A DNA stretch of 33,730 bases from Eubacterium pyruvativorans (GCF_900102225.1 NZ_FNBF01000023.1:1-33730), one strand, 5' to 3'. Positions 8,263 to 16,997 are shown, counted from the first letter of the stretch. Program-made: numbers and translations. The notes: generated from the sequence alone by a model not told the origin.

Positions 8263-8457
8263 TCCGGCTTTACAGAACCGGGGCGGCGTGTTAGTATTTC
8301 TCTGATGGACGGTATTCCTAATCGAAACTGTACCGATGTGCTGTGTGCACAGATGTACGATGAAGCAATTTCATATTTTTTCATATGACGGATTCCCGAA
8401 GAACAGCTATGGATCCCGTTCGGCACGCCATCCCGGGCATACAGGGAGGTGTAGATC

Positions 8458-9354
8458 ATGAGAATCGGAATCATAGGAGCCGGGAAAGTCGGCTTTACCA
8501 TTGGAAAATATTTCAGCACTCACGGCCTTACGGTCACCGGCTATTACAGCCGCAGGGCGGCGTCCTCCGAGGAGGCGGCCCGGTTTACCGGAAGCAGGAA
8601 TTTCAGCGATATGAATGAACTTGTCCGAGAGAGTGACGTGCTGTTTCTGACGGTTCCAGACGGATCCATCACGGCGGTATACCGGGAGATGGATCCGGCG
8701 CTGATCCGGGGGAAGTATATCGGTCATATGAGCGGGTCGCTGTCTTCTGAGGATGCGTTCCCGAAAGTGAAAGAAACCGGGGCTTCGGCCTTTTCCGTTC
8801 ATCCGCTGTTTGCTGTAAGCGATCGTTATCACGCTTACGAGCGACTGCCGGATGTTTTTTTTGCCGCCGAAGGGGATGAAGAAGCACTGCAGGTTGTGGT
8901 GCCCATGCTGGAAGGCATCGGCCTTCATCTGCAGGAGATCAGCCCGGCATCCAAAGCCCGCTATCACCTGGCCGCAGCAGCCGCCAGTAATCTGGTGAAT
9001 GCCCTGCTTCTGATGAGCATTCAGCTGCTGACGGAGTGCGGCTTCTCGGAGGAAGGGGCCCGGGCCGCACTGGCTCCCCTGGCGGAAGGAAATCTTCAGC
9101 ACGTCATGGAGCACGGGGTGGTTGACAGTCTGACCGGACCGGTGGAAAGGGCGGATGCGGAAACGATACAGAAGCACCTGGCGTGTCTCTCCGGAGCCCG
9201 GCGGCAGATTTACTGTCTGCTCTCTGAGATGCTGGTTCCGGCGGCCCGGGAGAAGAACCCTGAAAGAGATTACTCGTCCATCATCAATCTGCTCCGGCGG
9301 GCGGAAACGACGCCGGCTGAACAGTGCAGCACAGAAAGGATGGACGAAGAATGA
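8458..9354 (+). CDS. Rossmann-fold DUF2520 protein, candidate ketopantoate reductase (PanG type)
   Basis: The 298-residue protein begins with a dinucleotide-binding motif MRIGIIGAGKVG (Gly7, Gly9, Gly12). The first half resembles NAD(P)-dependent reductases (VLFLTVPDGSI, IGHMSGSLSS, SVHPLFAV). The second half is helical and matches the DUF2520 type of C-terminal domain (KARYHLAAAAASNLVNALL). The stop overlaps the panB start (ATGA), so the two are translated as a unit. PanB makes ketopantoate, and the next step is its reduction. An alternative ketopantoate reductase, PanG, has been reported in Francisella with relatives in clostridia and enterococci. I recall it as a DUF2520-like family but could not check. 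The function is therefore inference from neighbour and fold. The start at 8458 has a GGGAGGTG site. Confidence 0.7.
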   Translation: MRIGIIGAGKVGFTIGKYFSTHGLTVTGYYSRRAASSEEAARFTGSRNFSDMNELVRESDVLFLTVPDGSITAVYREMDPALIRGKYIGHMSGSLSSEDAFPKVKETGASAFSVHPLFAVSDRYHAYERLPDVFFAAEGDEEALQVVVPMLEGIGLHLQEISPASKARYHLAAAAASNLVNALLLMSIQLLTECGFSEEGARAALAPLAEGNLQHVMEHGVVDSLTGPVERADAETIQKHLACLSGARRQIYCLLSEMLVPAAREKNPERDYSSIINLLRRAETTPAEQCSTERMDEE

Positions 9355-10190
9355 AAAACACAGTTGCGACATTCCAGAAGATGAAGGAAAGCCATGAGAA
9401 GATCTCCATGCTGACCTGCTATGACTATTCCACAGCCCGGCTGATGGAAAATGCGGGGATCAACGGCATTCTGGTAGGGGATTCCCTGGGGAACGTGATG
9501 CAGGGATATGAGGACACCCTGCCGGTGACCATGGAAGAGTGCATTATTTACGGCCGCTCCGTGGCGAGAGCCACCAAGGATACGATGGTGGTGATGGATA
9601 TGCCGTTCATGTCGTATCAGGTTTCCAAGGAGCAGGCGCTGATGAATGCGGGCCGGCTGATGAAGGAGGCCCGGGGCAATGCCGTGAAACTGGAGGGCGG
9701 CGCAGCGGTCTGCCCCCAGATCAAGGCGATAACGGATGCAGGGATTCCGGTGATGGCCCATCTGGGGATGACGCCGCAGTCGGTGAATGCGTTCGGCGGG
9801 AATAAGGTGCAGGGAAAATCCGGGGAGGCGGCGAAGCGGATGCTGGAAGATGCGTACCGGATCCAGGATGCCGGCGCTTTCGCCGTGGTGCTGGAGTGTG
9901 TGCCTTCTCCGCTGGCGGCCCTGATCACCCGGAAGCTCACGATCCCGACCATCGGCATCGGCGCAGGGAGTGAAACCGACGGACAGATCCTTGTATACCA
10001 GGACATGCTGGGGATGTTCAGTGATTATGTGCCGAAGTTCGTGAAGAAATTCGCCAACCTCGGCCAGGAGATGACGGATGCCTTCCTGCAGTATGACCGG
10101 GAGGTCAAGGACACCGCATTCCCGGACGAGAAGCACGAGTTCCACAAGATGACGGATCCGGAAGTTCTGGAGGAACTGGAGAAGCTGTAG
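9351..10190 (+). CDS. panB: 3-methyl-2-oxobutanoate hydroxymethyltransferase
   Basis: PanB transfers a hydroxymethyl group from methylene-tetrahydrofolate to alpha-ketoisovalerate to give ketopantoate, the first committed step to pantothenate and CoA. Characteristic segments are ISMLTCYDYSTARLME, ILVGDSLGNVMQGYEDTLPV, AVKLEGG, VMAHLGMTPQSVNAFGG and IPTIGIGAGSETDGQILVYQD. The start is placed at 9351, not at the upstream alternative 9324. It has AAAGGATGG 6-10 bases upstream and overlaps the preceding stop as ATGA, giving 279 residues. panC and panD are not in the window, and a strong terminator follows, so the operon is just the two genes. Confidence 0.95.
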   Translation: MKNTVATFQKMKESHEKISMLTCYDYSTARLMENAGINGILVGDSLGNVMQGYEDTLPVTMEECIIYGRSVARATKDTMVVMDMPFMSYQVSKEQALMNAGRLMKEARGNAVKLEGGAAVCPQIKAITDAGIPVMAHLGMTPQSVNAFGGNKVQGKSGEAAKRMLEDAYRIQDAGAFAVVLECVPSPLAALITRKLTIPTIGIGAGSETDGQILVYQDMLGMFSDYVPKFVKKFANLGQEMTDAFLQYDREVKDTAFPDEKHEFHKMTDPEVLEELEKL

Positions 10191-10260
10191 AAACCGGAGA
10201 GGCTGGAGAAGCTGCAGGCGCCGCTGTATGGCGGAGGTCTGACTGAATCGAAGCATGCTG

Positions 10261-10314
10261 AGGCGTGCGGACGGCAGAGAAGAGAGCTGCCGCCCGCACG
10301 CCTTGTTGTTTTCT
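10261..10314 (+). terminator. Rho-independent terminator after panB
   Basis: A 16-bp stem with one mismatch is formed by AGGCGTGCGG-a-CGGCAG (10261-10277) and CTGCCG-c-CCGCACGCCT (10287-10303). The loop is AGAAGAGAG, and a T-rich tail TGTTGTTTTCT follows. Confidence 0.9.
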
Positions 10315-10415
10315 CCTGACGGAAGGATGGTGTATCATGGAAAGGACGGCTCATGGGCGGGCGCCACGATGGGTACGATATTCATGGTGCCTGGAGGTTC
10401 ATAGAGCCGGGATAT

Positions 10416-10455
10416 TAAGAAAATCGTAAGAAAAGAGGCAGGAAATCGCTAAGAT
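10416..10455 (+). promoter_or_regulatory. direct repeats upstream of the response regulator, candidate autoregulatory site
   Basis: TAAGAAAA occurs at 10416-10423 and 10427-10434, exactly 11 bases apart, and TAAGAT follows at 10450, 23 bases further on. Tandem half-sites one helical turn apart are typical of OmpR/PhoB-family regulators, and the next gene encodes one. A GGAGG ribosome binding site sits just before the ATG at 10491. I do not see a confident -35/-10 pair. Confidence 0.5.
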
Positions 10456-10490
10456 TCCACTGGTAATGTAGATATTGTCAGGAGGTACGG

Positions 10491-11189
10491 ATGAATATAC
10501 TGGTTGTGGATGATGACAGGGAGATTGCCCGGGCCATCGGGATCTATCTGGAAAACGAGGGATACCGGGTGCTGCAGGCCCATGACGGCTTCGCAGCGCT
10601 GGAAACGGTGCGGGAAGAGGATGTGAAGCTGATTATCATGGATATCATGATGCCGAAGATGGACGGCATTCAGGCCACCATGAAGATCCGGGAAGAGAAG
10701 AACATCCCGATTATCATGCTGAGTGCCAAGGCGGAGGATTATGACAAAATCAACGGGCTGTATGTCGGCGCAGATGACTATATCACGAAACCGTTCAATC
10801 CGATGGAACTGGTGGCCCGGGTGAAATCCCAGCTGCGCCGGTATACCATGCTGGGTGGAGCCGGACCGGATCCGAAACAGGGAATCTTCCGGACCGGGGG
10901 CCTGACAGTGGACGACCGGACGAAGACCGTCACCGTGGACGGGGAGGCGGTGACCATGACACCGAAAGAGTTCGGGATCATCCGTTTTCTGACAGAACAT
11001 GCGGGACAGGTGTTTTCCATAGAACAGATCTATGAGGCGGTCTGGGAAGAACCGGCGGTGAATCCGGAAAACACGGTGGCGGTGCATATCCGCCATATCC
11101 GGGAGAAGATTGAAATCAATCCGAAGGCGCCCCGCTATCTGAAAGTTGTCTGGGGTGTGGGCTACAAGGTGGAGAAGATTCCTGAGTAG
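10491..11189 (+). CDS. OmpR/PhoB-family response regulator
   Basis: This is a DNA-binding half of a two-component system. The receiver domain (residues 1-120) has the acidic pocket DDD at 7-9, the phosphoryl-accepting Asp51 in IIMDIMMPKMDG, Ser78 and Lys100 in YITKPF. The C-terminal winged helix (residues about 135-230) has DRTKTVTVDGEAVTMTPKEF, VFSIEQIYEAVW and the terminal VWGVGYKVE typical of PhoB-type domains. It stands 37 bases upstream of its partner kinase. Direct repeats in its own upstream region suggest autoregulation. The target genes and signal are not evident from the window. Confidence 0.95.
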   Translation: MNILVVDDDREIARAIGIYLENEGYRVLQAHDGFAALETVREEDVKLIIMDIMMPKMDGIQATMKIREEKNIPIIMLSAKAEDYDKINGLYVGADDYITKPFNPMELVARVKSQLRRYTMLGGAGPDPKQGIFRTGGLTVDDRTKTVTVDGEAVTMTPKEFGIIRFLTEHAGQVFSIEQIYEAVWEEPAVNPENTVAVHIRHIREKIEINPKAPRYLKVVWGVGYKVEKIPE

Positions 11190-11226
11190 AGCCCGGCCCG
11201 GTAGAAAAAGAAAAGGTGGGATCAGA

Positions 11227-13224
11227 ATGAATGAGGAATTCAGGGATCAGGAAACGATCCAAATGGAGAAGCCGGATCTGCCGGAACCGGAACCGATGGA
11301 ACCGGAGAAACCGATGAGAAAGAATGATTCGGCGGAACCGATGAGAACGATGGAACCGGGGATCCGGCCGGACCGGGATTCCGGGCGGCGCAACCGGATC
11401 CGGCGGCGGACGGTGATGACCGCATCGCTGCTGGCGGCGCCCCTGGCTTTCGCGGTGATGACTGCGGCGGTTCTGCTGCTGGAATTCCAGGTTTTCGCAA
11501 CCCGGGAGAGAATGGAAGAATATATCCGGAACGGCGGAGACTGGGGCTGGTTTTCGGATAACAGGATGGGAGACAAGTGGAAAAATATTGCATCAGACCT
11601 TTCCGCAGCCTGGTCGGCGAAAGGATATCATCTGGTCAATCAGTGGCTGTGGATCGTGATCGTAGCGGGGCTCGCCCTGTTCCTGCTGTGCTGCATCCTG
11701 GCCGTCTGGAAAAGCGGTCAGCAGACAGATGAAGGGGAAGTCCGTCTCTGCTGGTTCGACCGGATGTGGACAGAGATTCAGGTCATTCTGGCCGTAGCTG
11801 CCGGATGCCTGACGGTGCCGGCGGTGATGCTCACCTCGATGTGGGTCTTCCGCAGCGGTCTGGTGGCATCCATGCTGCAAACCGTCATCCGGCCGGCTGG
11901 AAGAAACCTGAAAAGTGAGGAGATCCAGCTGCTGGAGGATCTGGCCCAGCACTTCGGCATGCACAGTGGTGCAGATGCCGGCCTGCTCTGGTGGGTGGAG
12001 GCCCTGGGCGCCTTCCTGCTGCTGGCCGCCGCAGTGTGGTTCTGTGCAGCGGTGGTTCTGTCCATCGCCCGCACACTGAAAGCCCGCTGCTTCTGGAAGT
12101 ACACCCTGATCGGCAGCATCTGCATCAGTATCCGCAACGTACTGACAGACGGAAACCATTTCCGGAGAAACGTCATCCTCCTGAGTATGGTCGGATGCTT
12201 CTTCCCGGCTGTTCTGGGGAGCATCACAGACGGCATTTTTGGGATGGGTCCTGTGGGTGGATTTCCCGGCGCCTGGCTCGGCTCCATCCTGCTCGCCCTC
12301 ATCGTGGGGTATTTCCTGCCCCGGTGGCTGCGCCGCTACGATGAGATTCGAAAAGGCGCCGAACGGATTGCAGACGGAGACACCGCCTACCGGATTCCGG
12401 TGGCGGGGGTGATTTCCGGGGACAGCGGATTCACCGCCGGCGGGAGTGATCTGGAACAACTGGCGGATAGCATCAACCGCATCACAGAAGCCCAGGATCG
12501 GGCGGTGCGGCGGGAAGTCCGGAGCCAGCGGCTGCGCACGGATCTGATCTCGAACGTCTCCCATGATCTGAAGACGCCGCTGACCTCCATGGTCACCTAC
12601 ATTGATCTGCTGAAGACCGAGGGACTGGACAGTCCCGAGGCCCCGGAATATCTTCGGATTCTGGATGAAAAAACCGCCCGTCTGCGCCAGCTGACCCTGG
12701 ATCTGTTCGATGCGGCGAAGGCATCCAGCGGCGTCATCCCTATGGAATTCACCGATCTGGATATGGAAACCATCACAAACCAGGCGGTGGCGGAGATGGC
12801 GGACCGTCTCCGGGATGCGGATGTGGAGCTGGTTGTAACGACAAAAAGCGAACGGCCGGACGATCGTCCCTTGGTGCGCGCCGACGGACGGTATCTCTGG
12901 CGGGTCATCGAAAATCTGCTTTCTAATGTGTCGAAATATGCGATGCCGGGAACCCGGTGCTATCTGGACATCATCTCGCGGCCGGACCGGGGCACCGTCC
13001 TGCTGGAAATGAAAAACATCTCCCGGGAACAGCTGAATATCGATCCGGAGGAACTGATGGAGCGGTTCACCCGGGGAGATGCATCCCGGAATACAGAGGG
13101 CAGCGGTCTGGGACTGAGCATTGCCCGGGACCTGACCAAGATGATGAAAGGCGTCTTCCGTATATCCATCGACGGCGACCTGTTCAAGGCGGCGGTGGAA
13201 CTTCCGGCGGGAGAGAATAAATAA
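11227..13224 (+). CDS. membrane sensor histidine kinase with six predicted membrane segments
   Basis: This 665-residue kinase partners the preceding regulator. After an acidic, proline/methionine-rich cytoplasmic tail with EPEPMEPEKPM come predicted membrane segments at about 62-90, 141-161, 184-208, 254-281, 316-335 and 349-368. A HAMP-like linker (LRRYDEIRKGAERIADGD) follows, then a HisKA domain with His446 in SNVSHDLKTPLTSM and an ATPase domain with VIENLLSNVSKY (N box) and GSGLGLSIARDL (G box). The start at 11227 has AGGTGGGA upstream. An in-frame extension back to 11146 would overlap the regulator and lacks such a site. No known extracytoplasmic sensing domain is recognisable. The many membrane segments suggest sensing in or at the membrane. 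Confidence 0.93.
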   Translation: MNEEFRDQETIQMEKPDLPEPEPMEPEKPMRKNDSAEPMRTMEPGIRPDRDSGRRNRIRRRTVMTASLLAAPLAFAVMTAAVLLLEFQVFATRERMEEYIRNGGDWGWFSDNRMGDKWKNIASDLSAAWSAKGYHLVNQWLWIVIVAGLALFLLCCILAVWKSGQQTDEGEVRLCWFDRMWTEIQVILAVAAGCLTVPAVMLTSMWVFRSGLVASMLQTVIRPAGRNLKSEEIQLLEDLAQHFGMHSGADAGLLWWVEALGAFLLLAAAVWFCAAVVLSIARTLKARCFWKYTLIGSICISIRNVLTDGNHFRRNVILLSMVGCFFPAVLGSITDGIFGMGPVGGFPGAWLGSILLALIVGYFLPRWLRRYDEIRKGAERIADGDTAYRIPVAGVISGDSGFTAGGSDLEQLADSINRITEAQDRAVRREVRSQRLRTDLISNVSHDLKTPLTSMVTYIDLLKTEGLDSPEAPEYLRILDEKTARLRQLTLDLFDAAKASSGVIPMEFTDLDMETITNQAVAEMADRLRDADVELVVTTKSERPDDRPLVRADGRYLWRVIENLLSNVSKYAMPGTRCYLDIISRPDRGTVLLEMKNISREQLNIDPEELMERFTRGDASRNTEGSGLGLSIARDLTKMMKGVFRISIDGDLFKAAVELPAGENK

Positions 13225-13234
13225 TGGAGTGGAG

Positions 13235-13278
13235 CAGCATCCCGAGGCCGAAGAACCGGCTTCGGGATGCTGTTTGTG
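13235..13278 (+). terminator. Rho-independent terminator after the sensor kinase gene
   Basis: A 16-bp stem with one G-U pair is formed by CAGCATCCCGAGGCCG (13235-13250) and CGGCTTCGGGATGCTG (13257-13272), with a 6-base loop and a short TTTGTGTG tail. Confidence 0.8.
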
Positions 13279-13800
13279 TGTGCGGTGCGGGTGCGGCGGT
13301 CGCCCAATGAGCGTGCGGTCGCCCGGGCGGGTGCGAGTTGAACAATAACCACGATTATCGCACCCTGATCCGGCCGTTTCCGCCGAAAATCGGGGGCGAC
13401 ACGATTCAGGAGGGTGCGGAAAATCGAAAAATCTCGTTTTCGCATCTCGCTCATTAAATGCCAAATTCTGACATCATAATTAATTAACTCAAAGCACAGG
13501 TATCGCATTTTATCACCGGCTTTTCTATCTTTTTCCGGGGTCGGCAGCGTGATCTCCGAAAGGACCGATCGGAAGCTGGGATATTTTTTGTCGAACTCGC
13601 ATGGAATGTGGACAATCTGATCACCGAATCAAGTGCGAAAATCCGGTTTTGCCCAGAATCGCACCTGCGAAGGAGGGGGGGATAGAATAATCGGGTTTTT
13701 CTTTTGTTTTCGCACCCGGAGAATCGTCATTTTAGGTGCGATTTGGGACTATTTGGGTGATTCCGCACCTTTTGGACACAGTAGACACGCCCGAGGGTCA
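13279..13800. repeat. intergenic block of GTGCG hairpin repeats
   Basis: This non-coding stretch between the convergent kinase and lactate permease genes holds several short palindromes. GGGTGCGA/TCGCACCC spans 13329-13365, TGCGGAAAA/TTTTCGCA spans 13415-13444, AGTGCGA/TCGCACC spans 13632-13665, and AGGTGCG/CGCACCT spans 13734-13770. GCGGTCG occurs at 13296 and 13315. The segment AATCGGGTTTTTCTTTTG followed by TTTTCGCACCC near 13690-13717 recurs almost exactly at 21609-21637. The middle part, 13445-13620, is AT-richer and shows nothing I can assign. Reading frames here are short and unconvincing. Confidence 0.8.
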
Positions 13801-13808
13801 AGTGAACA

Positions 13809-13870
13809 TGCGAAAGCAGGACCGGCAGCCGGACGACAGGGTTTCGTTCGGCCGCCGGCCCTGCTTCGCA
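13809..13870 (-). terminator. long stem-loop downstream of lactate permease
   Basis: TGCGAA-a-GCAGG-a-CCGGC (13809-13826) pairs with GCCGG-c-CCTGC-TTCGCA (13854-13870), giving about 16 pairs. It begins 11 bases beyond the permease stop on the - strand. There is no T-run on either side, so it may be an mRNA-stabilising or weak bidirectional terminator structure. Confidence 0.55.
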
Positions 13871-13880
13871 GGTGTCCGGA

Positions 13881-15428
13881 TTACACCAGGCCCAGCGCCG
13901 GCAGGCCGTAACAGAGCAGGCCGGCGATCACGACGAACAGGAGGGTGTAGCGGATGGTGGCTGACAGAATTTTGCTCTCTGCGCCTTCCAGGCCCGCAGC
14001 GGCGGAGCCGATGGCAATGGACTGGGGACAGATCATTTTTCCGAGGCCGGCCCCCATGAGGTTGGCGGCGGCCAGCCAGTACTGGTTGGCACCGATGGCC
14101 CGGGCGGTCTGGACCTGGAGGCCGCCGAACAGTGCCGTTGTGGAGGTGCCGGAGCCGGTGACGAATCCGCCGATGGTTCCGATCAGCGGGGAAATCAGCG
14201 GGAAGAAGGACCCCGTAGCGGCCACCAGAATTTTCGCAATGTCACCGATCATGCCGCTGTATCCCATGATTTTTGCGACGGCGAGAACCGAACAGATGGT
14301 GAGGATGGTCTTGATATTCGATCTCACCGTGCGGCCCAGTACCCGGAACATGGTCGGGAAACCGGCGTGCTGGATCCGGCCGCCGATGAATCCGGCCAGC
14401 AGGATCAGGACACCCGGCGTATTGACCCAGAAGAAAGTCAGTGTGGCCGGGTTTTCTCCGGCGTAGAATTTCACCGGGCTGTTGAACTGCGCCAGCGGAT
14501 CGTGGATAAATGGCACGATCTGGGAGGACAGGAGCAGGAACAGGAAGATCAGGATGAACGGCGCCCAGCTGCGGAACACTTCACCGGCACGCAGGCGGTC
14601 CGTGCCGCTTCCGGAATTTTCCACCCGGAATGTCTCGTTCTCCGCCATCGGCAGCTTGAAGGCACACAGAATCATCACCAGCATGGAGACGATGGCGCCG
14701 ATGATGTCCCCCAGATCCGGACCGATGAAGGTTGCGGTCAGAACTTCCGGAATGACAAAAGCAAGGTCGGCGATCAGGATGAACGGGATCAGGCCCTTCA
14801 GGGCTTTGAACCCCTCGCCGATGATGATGACTGCGAAGAACGGGATCAGGAACTGGATCACCAGCTGGATCAGCGCAGTGGACCCGGCGATCTGGGCGGC
14901 ATTCAGCCCGGTGATGTTCGCCATGGTATTGACCGGCACGCCCACGGAGCCGAAGGCGGTGGGGGTGGAGTTGATCACCAGACAGGTGACAACCGAGAGC
15001 AGCGGGCTGAAGCCCAGACCCACCAGAATGCCGGCCGGAATGGCGACGGCGGTGCCGAAGCCGGCCATGCCTTCCATGAAATTACCGAACCCGAAGGCGA
15101 TCAGCAGCGCCAGAACTCTTTTGTCTGTGGAGACAGAGGCGAGCATGGCCTTGATCTTCTCCATGGCGCCGGTTTCCAGCGTCAGGTTATACACGAAGAG
15201 GGCGGCCAGAATAACGATGATAATCGGCCAGAGGGCATTCGCAACGCCTTCTGCCGCTGCCGTGGCAGTGTGAAGAAGGGGCAGCTTCCAGAAGATCCGT
15301 GCCTCCACCCAGGTGAGCGCCAAAGCGATCAGGCAGGCCTTCCACCCCGGTATTTTCAAAACACTCATGGCCACAATCAGCCAGATAATCGGGAGCAGAG
15401 CCAGAATAAACATTGTGATAGAATTCAT
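13881..15428 (-). CDS. lctP: L-lactate permease (LctP family)
   Basis: A 515-residue membrane protein with at least twelve hydrophobic segments. Family segments are visible: GFGNFMEGMAGFGTAVAIPAG near residue 115, VINSTPTAFGSVGVPV near residue 150, TGSGTSTTALFGGLQ near residue 420 and MICPQSIAIGSAA near residue 460. LctP/LldP proteins exchange or symport lactate, and sometimes glycolate, with protons across the cytoplasmic membrane. The ATG at 15428 has AAGGGGA upstream on the - strand. It is transcribed alone from a promoter whose spacer contains a TTGTATACAA palindrome. A lactate-type dehydrogenase 12 kb away has the same palindrome upstream, which supports a lactate role. Direction of transport cannot be judged. 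Confidence 0.93.
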   Translation of the reverse strand: MNSITMFILALLPIIWLIVAMSVLKIPGWKACLIALALTWVEARIFWKLPLLHTATAAAEGVANALWPIIIVILAALFVYNLTLETGAMEKIKAMLASVSTDKRVLALLIAFGFGNFMEGMAGFGTAVAIPAGILVGLGFSPLLSVVTCLVINSTPTAFGSVGVPVNTMANITGLNAAQIAGSTALIQLVIQFLIPFFAVIIIGEGFKALKGLIPFILIADLAFVIPEVLTATFIGPDLGDIIGAIVSMLVMILCAFKLPMAENETFRVENSGSGTDRLRAGEVFRSWAPFILIFLFLLLSSQIVPFIHDPLAQFNSPVKFYAGENPATLTFFWVNTPGVLILLAGFIGGRIQHAGFPTMFRVLGRTVRSNIKTILTICSVLAVAKIMGYSGMIGDIAKILVAATGSFFPLISPLIGTIGGFVTGSGTSTTALFGGLQVQTARAIGANQYWLAAANLMGAGLGKMICPQSIAIGSAAAGLEGAESKILSATIRYTLLFVVIAGLLCYGLPALGLV

Positions 15429-15492
15429 ATTTTCCCCTTTGCTGCAGTGAATTTGTGTGTACTAATTGTAATTCTTCATTCCCCCGGAAGAA

Positions 15493-15522
15493 AGTATATT
15501 TTTGTATACAATGTGCAGACAA
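15493..15522 (-). promoter_or_regulatory. lctP promoter with GntR-type operator in the spacer
   Basis: Read on the - strand, the -35 box is TTGTCT (15522-15517), the spacer is 18 bases and the -10 box is TATACT (15498-15493). The spacer contains the perfect palindrome TTGTATACAA (15502-15511). The same core forms the Bacillus subtilis GntR operator, and similar cores are known for FadR/LldR-type regulators. A protein bound here would block RNA polymerase directly, so repression lifted by lactate or a related acid is the likely mode. No GntR gene lies in the window. Confidence 0.7.
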
Positions 15523-15556
15523 GGGGAAAGGGAGAGCCGTTCGCTGCAGCATCGGC

Positions 15557-16861
15557 TTACCGCCGCAGAAGTCCGCTCTCCCCGGAGTCATTGGCAGAAG
15601 GGAGCTTCAGGGAGCGAGCCGCCGCCATCGCCTCCGGCAGCCGCTCCATATAGGCCCGGAAGGCGCTGGGAATCGAATATTCCGACCGGATCTCCGGGAG
15701 TGATGCGGCAAACAGTTCGCCGGACCGGGTGCATCTGAGTGGGAATTTTCGAAGGTCTGCGCCGACGGCCCAGCCGGTCATGTCCCACTCCCGGTGGGTG
15801 AAAATGTGTTTTGCCGGGCCCAGGGGCATCAGCAGGGCGGCGGCAGGGGCGGGAGGCTCTGGAAGGACAGATCCGGACCGGTGGGAGCGACCGGGGATTC
15901 CGGTATTTTTTTGTCCGTTCAGAAGCGCAAGGACCGCCGTGTACGCCGCATCCTCTGCAGCCGGCAGGTCATCCGCATTCGGCAGTTCGAAGAGACCGGC
16001 CAGCAGTCCGGATTTCGGCCGGCGCCGCAGGAGGATCCGTTCCCCGTCGGTGATCAGGAAAACGGTTTTTCGGGTTCGGCGCCGGGGCGCTTTCGGCGGC
16101 ATGACGGGAAAGTCCGTTTCTGTGCCGGTTGCGTGGGCCCGGCAGGTGTTTTGCCACGGGCAGGCGCTGCAGTCCGGTTTTCCATTGGGCAGGCACACCG
16201 ACGCCCCCAGATCCATCAGTGCCTGGTTGTAGTCGCCGGGACGGTCCCGGGGGATGGCAGCCTCATAGTAGGTTAGAGCTGCCGCTTTCGCTTCCTTGGA
16301 TTTGATGTTGTCCGGCAGGCAGGTTTTTCGGGCAAAAACCCGCAGTAAGTTTCCGTCGATCGCCGGCGCCGGATAACCAAAAGCGATGGAGGCGACGGCG
16401 GCAGCGGTGTAGTCGCCGATGCCCGGCAGTTTCTTCAGTTCTTCAGGGGTTCCCGGCATTTCGCCGCCGTACTCCAAGGTGATGATGCGGGCCGCTTTCT
16501 GCAGATTCCGCACCCGGCTGTAATATCCCAGACCCTGCCACAGTTTCGCGCAAGTGTCCTCCGCTGCCGCTGCCAGTGCCGGAATGTCCGGAAGCGCCGC
16601 CAGGAAGCGGGTGTAATACTCCTTCACCACCGCTGCTCGGGTCTGCTGCAGCATGATTTCCGAGAGCCAGACGTGGTAAGGTGTCGGGTCCTTCCTCCAT
16701 GGCAGGTCCCGGCGGTTTTCGTCGTACCAGGACAAAAGGCGACGGGTGTCGTCGGTGAGGGATGAAATTCGACGGTTTTCGCCGCCCGCTGCGTCCGGGT
16801 TCTGGGGAATTGCGGCAGAGCCAGCAGACGGGTTATCGATAGTTGGGTGTTTTTTCTCCAT
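15557..16861 (-). CDS. mutY: A/G-specific adenine DNA glycosylase
   Basis: MutY removes adenine mispaired with 8-oxoguanine or guanine. The 434-residue protein has the glycosylase core with SEIMLQQTRAAVV, GLGYYSRVRNL, the helix-hairpin-helix LPGIGDYTAAAVAS and the catalytic aspartate in AIDGNLLRVFARK. A [4Fe-4S] site C-X7-C-X2-C-X5-C (CLPNGKPDCSACPWQNTC) and a C-terminal NUDIX-like 8-oxoguanine recognition domain (TVFLITDGERILLRRRP, GLLAGLFELPN) follow. The start is placed at the ATG at 16861. A TTG at 16927 would only add a poorly ordered extension. The spacing from the AAAGGA site is long (about 12 bases). It stands 128 bases upstream of lctP but that gene has its own promoter. Confidence 0.94.
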   Translation of the reverse strand: MEKKHPTIDNPSAGSAAIPQNPDAAGGENRRISSLTDDTRRLLSWYDENRRDLPWRKDPTPYHVWLSEIMLQQTRAAVVKEYYTRFLAALPDIPALAAAAEDTCAKLWQGLGYYSRVRNLQKAARIITLEYGGEMPGTPEELKKLPGIGDYTAAAVASIAFGYPAPAIDGNLLRVFARKTCLPDNIKSKEAKAAALTYYEAAIPRDRPGDYNQALMDLGASVCLPNGKPDCSACPWQNTCRAHATGTETDFPVMPPKAPRRRTRKTVFLITDGERILLRRRPKSGLLAGLFELPNADDLPAAEDAAYTAVLALLNGQKNTGIPGRSHRSGSVLPEPPAPAAALLMPLGPAKHIFTHREWDMTGWAVGADLRKFPLRCTRSGELFAASLPEIRSEYSIPSAFRAYMERLPEAMAAARSLKLPSANDSGESGLLRR

Positions 16862-16964
16862 GTGTTCAGATCGTCCTTTTGCGATGCAGTGAGCGGTTGA
16901 AATGACAGCTTCATCGTTTATCGTCAATGTTCGTTATTTGTTATGCATAATGAAATCCATAGGG

Positions 16965-16997
16965 TTATCAACAAGGTTATCCACATAATGTTCATAA
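16965..16997. promoter_or_regulatory. DnaA-box cluster upstream of mutY
   Basis: TTATCAACA (16965-16973) and the exact consensus DnaA box TTATCCACA (16977-16985) lie 12 bases apart. A weaker inverted copy, TTATGAACA, spans 16997-16989, and GGTTAT...ATAACC forms a larger palindrome around the last two. No origin genes are near, so this is more likely a DnaA-responsive or titration site than an origin. It lies about 105-135 bases before the mutY start. Confidence 0.5.

Noticed and set aside
11146-11226. Upstream extension of the histidine kinase
   Set aside because: It would overlap the response regulator and lacks a ribosome binding site; the ATG at 11227 has one.
13445-13620. Possible small gene or RNA in the AT-richer part of the 13.3-13.8 kb gap
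   Set aside because: No ribosome binding site with a convincing frame, no tRNA or known structured RNA pattern seen.
14367-15653. 428-codon open frame on the + strand
   Set aside because: It is antisense to lactate permease; the translation is Gln/Arg/Asp-rich low complexity.
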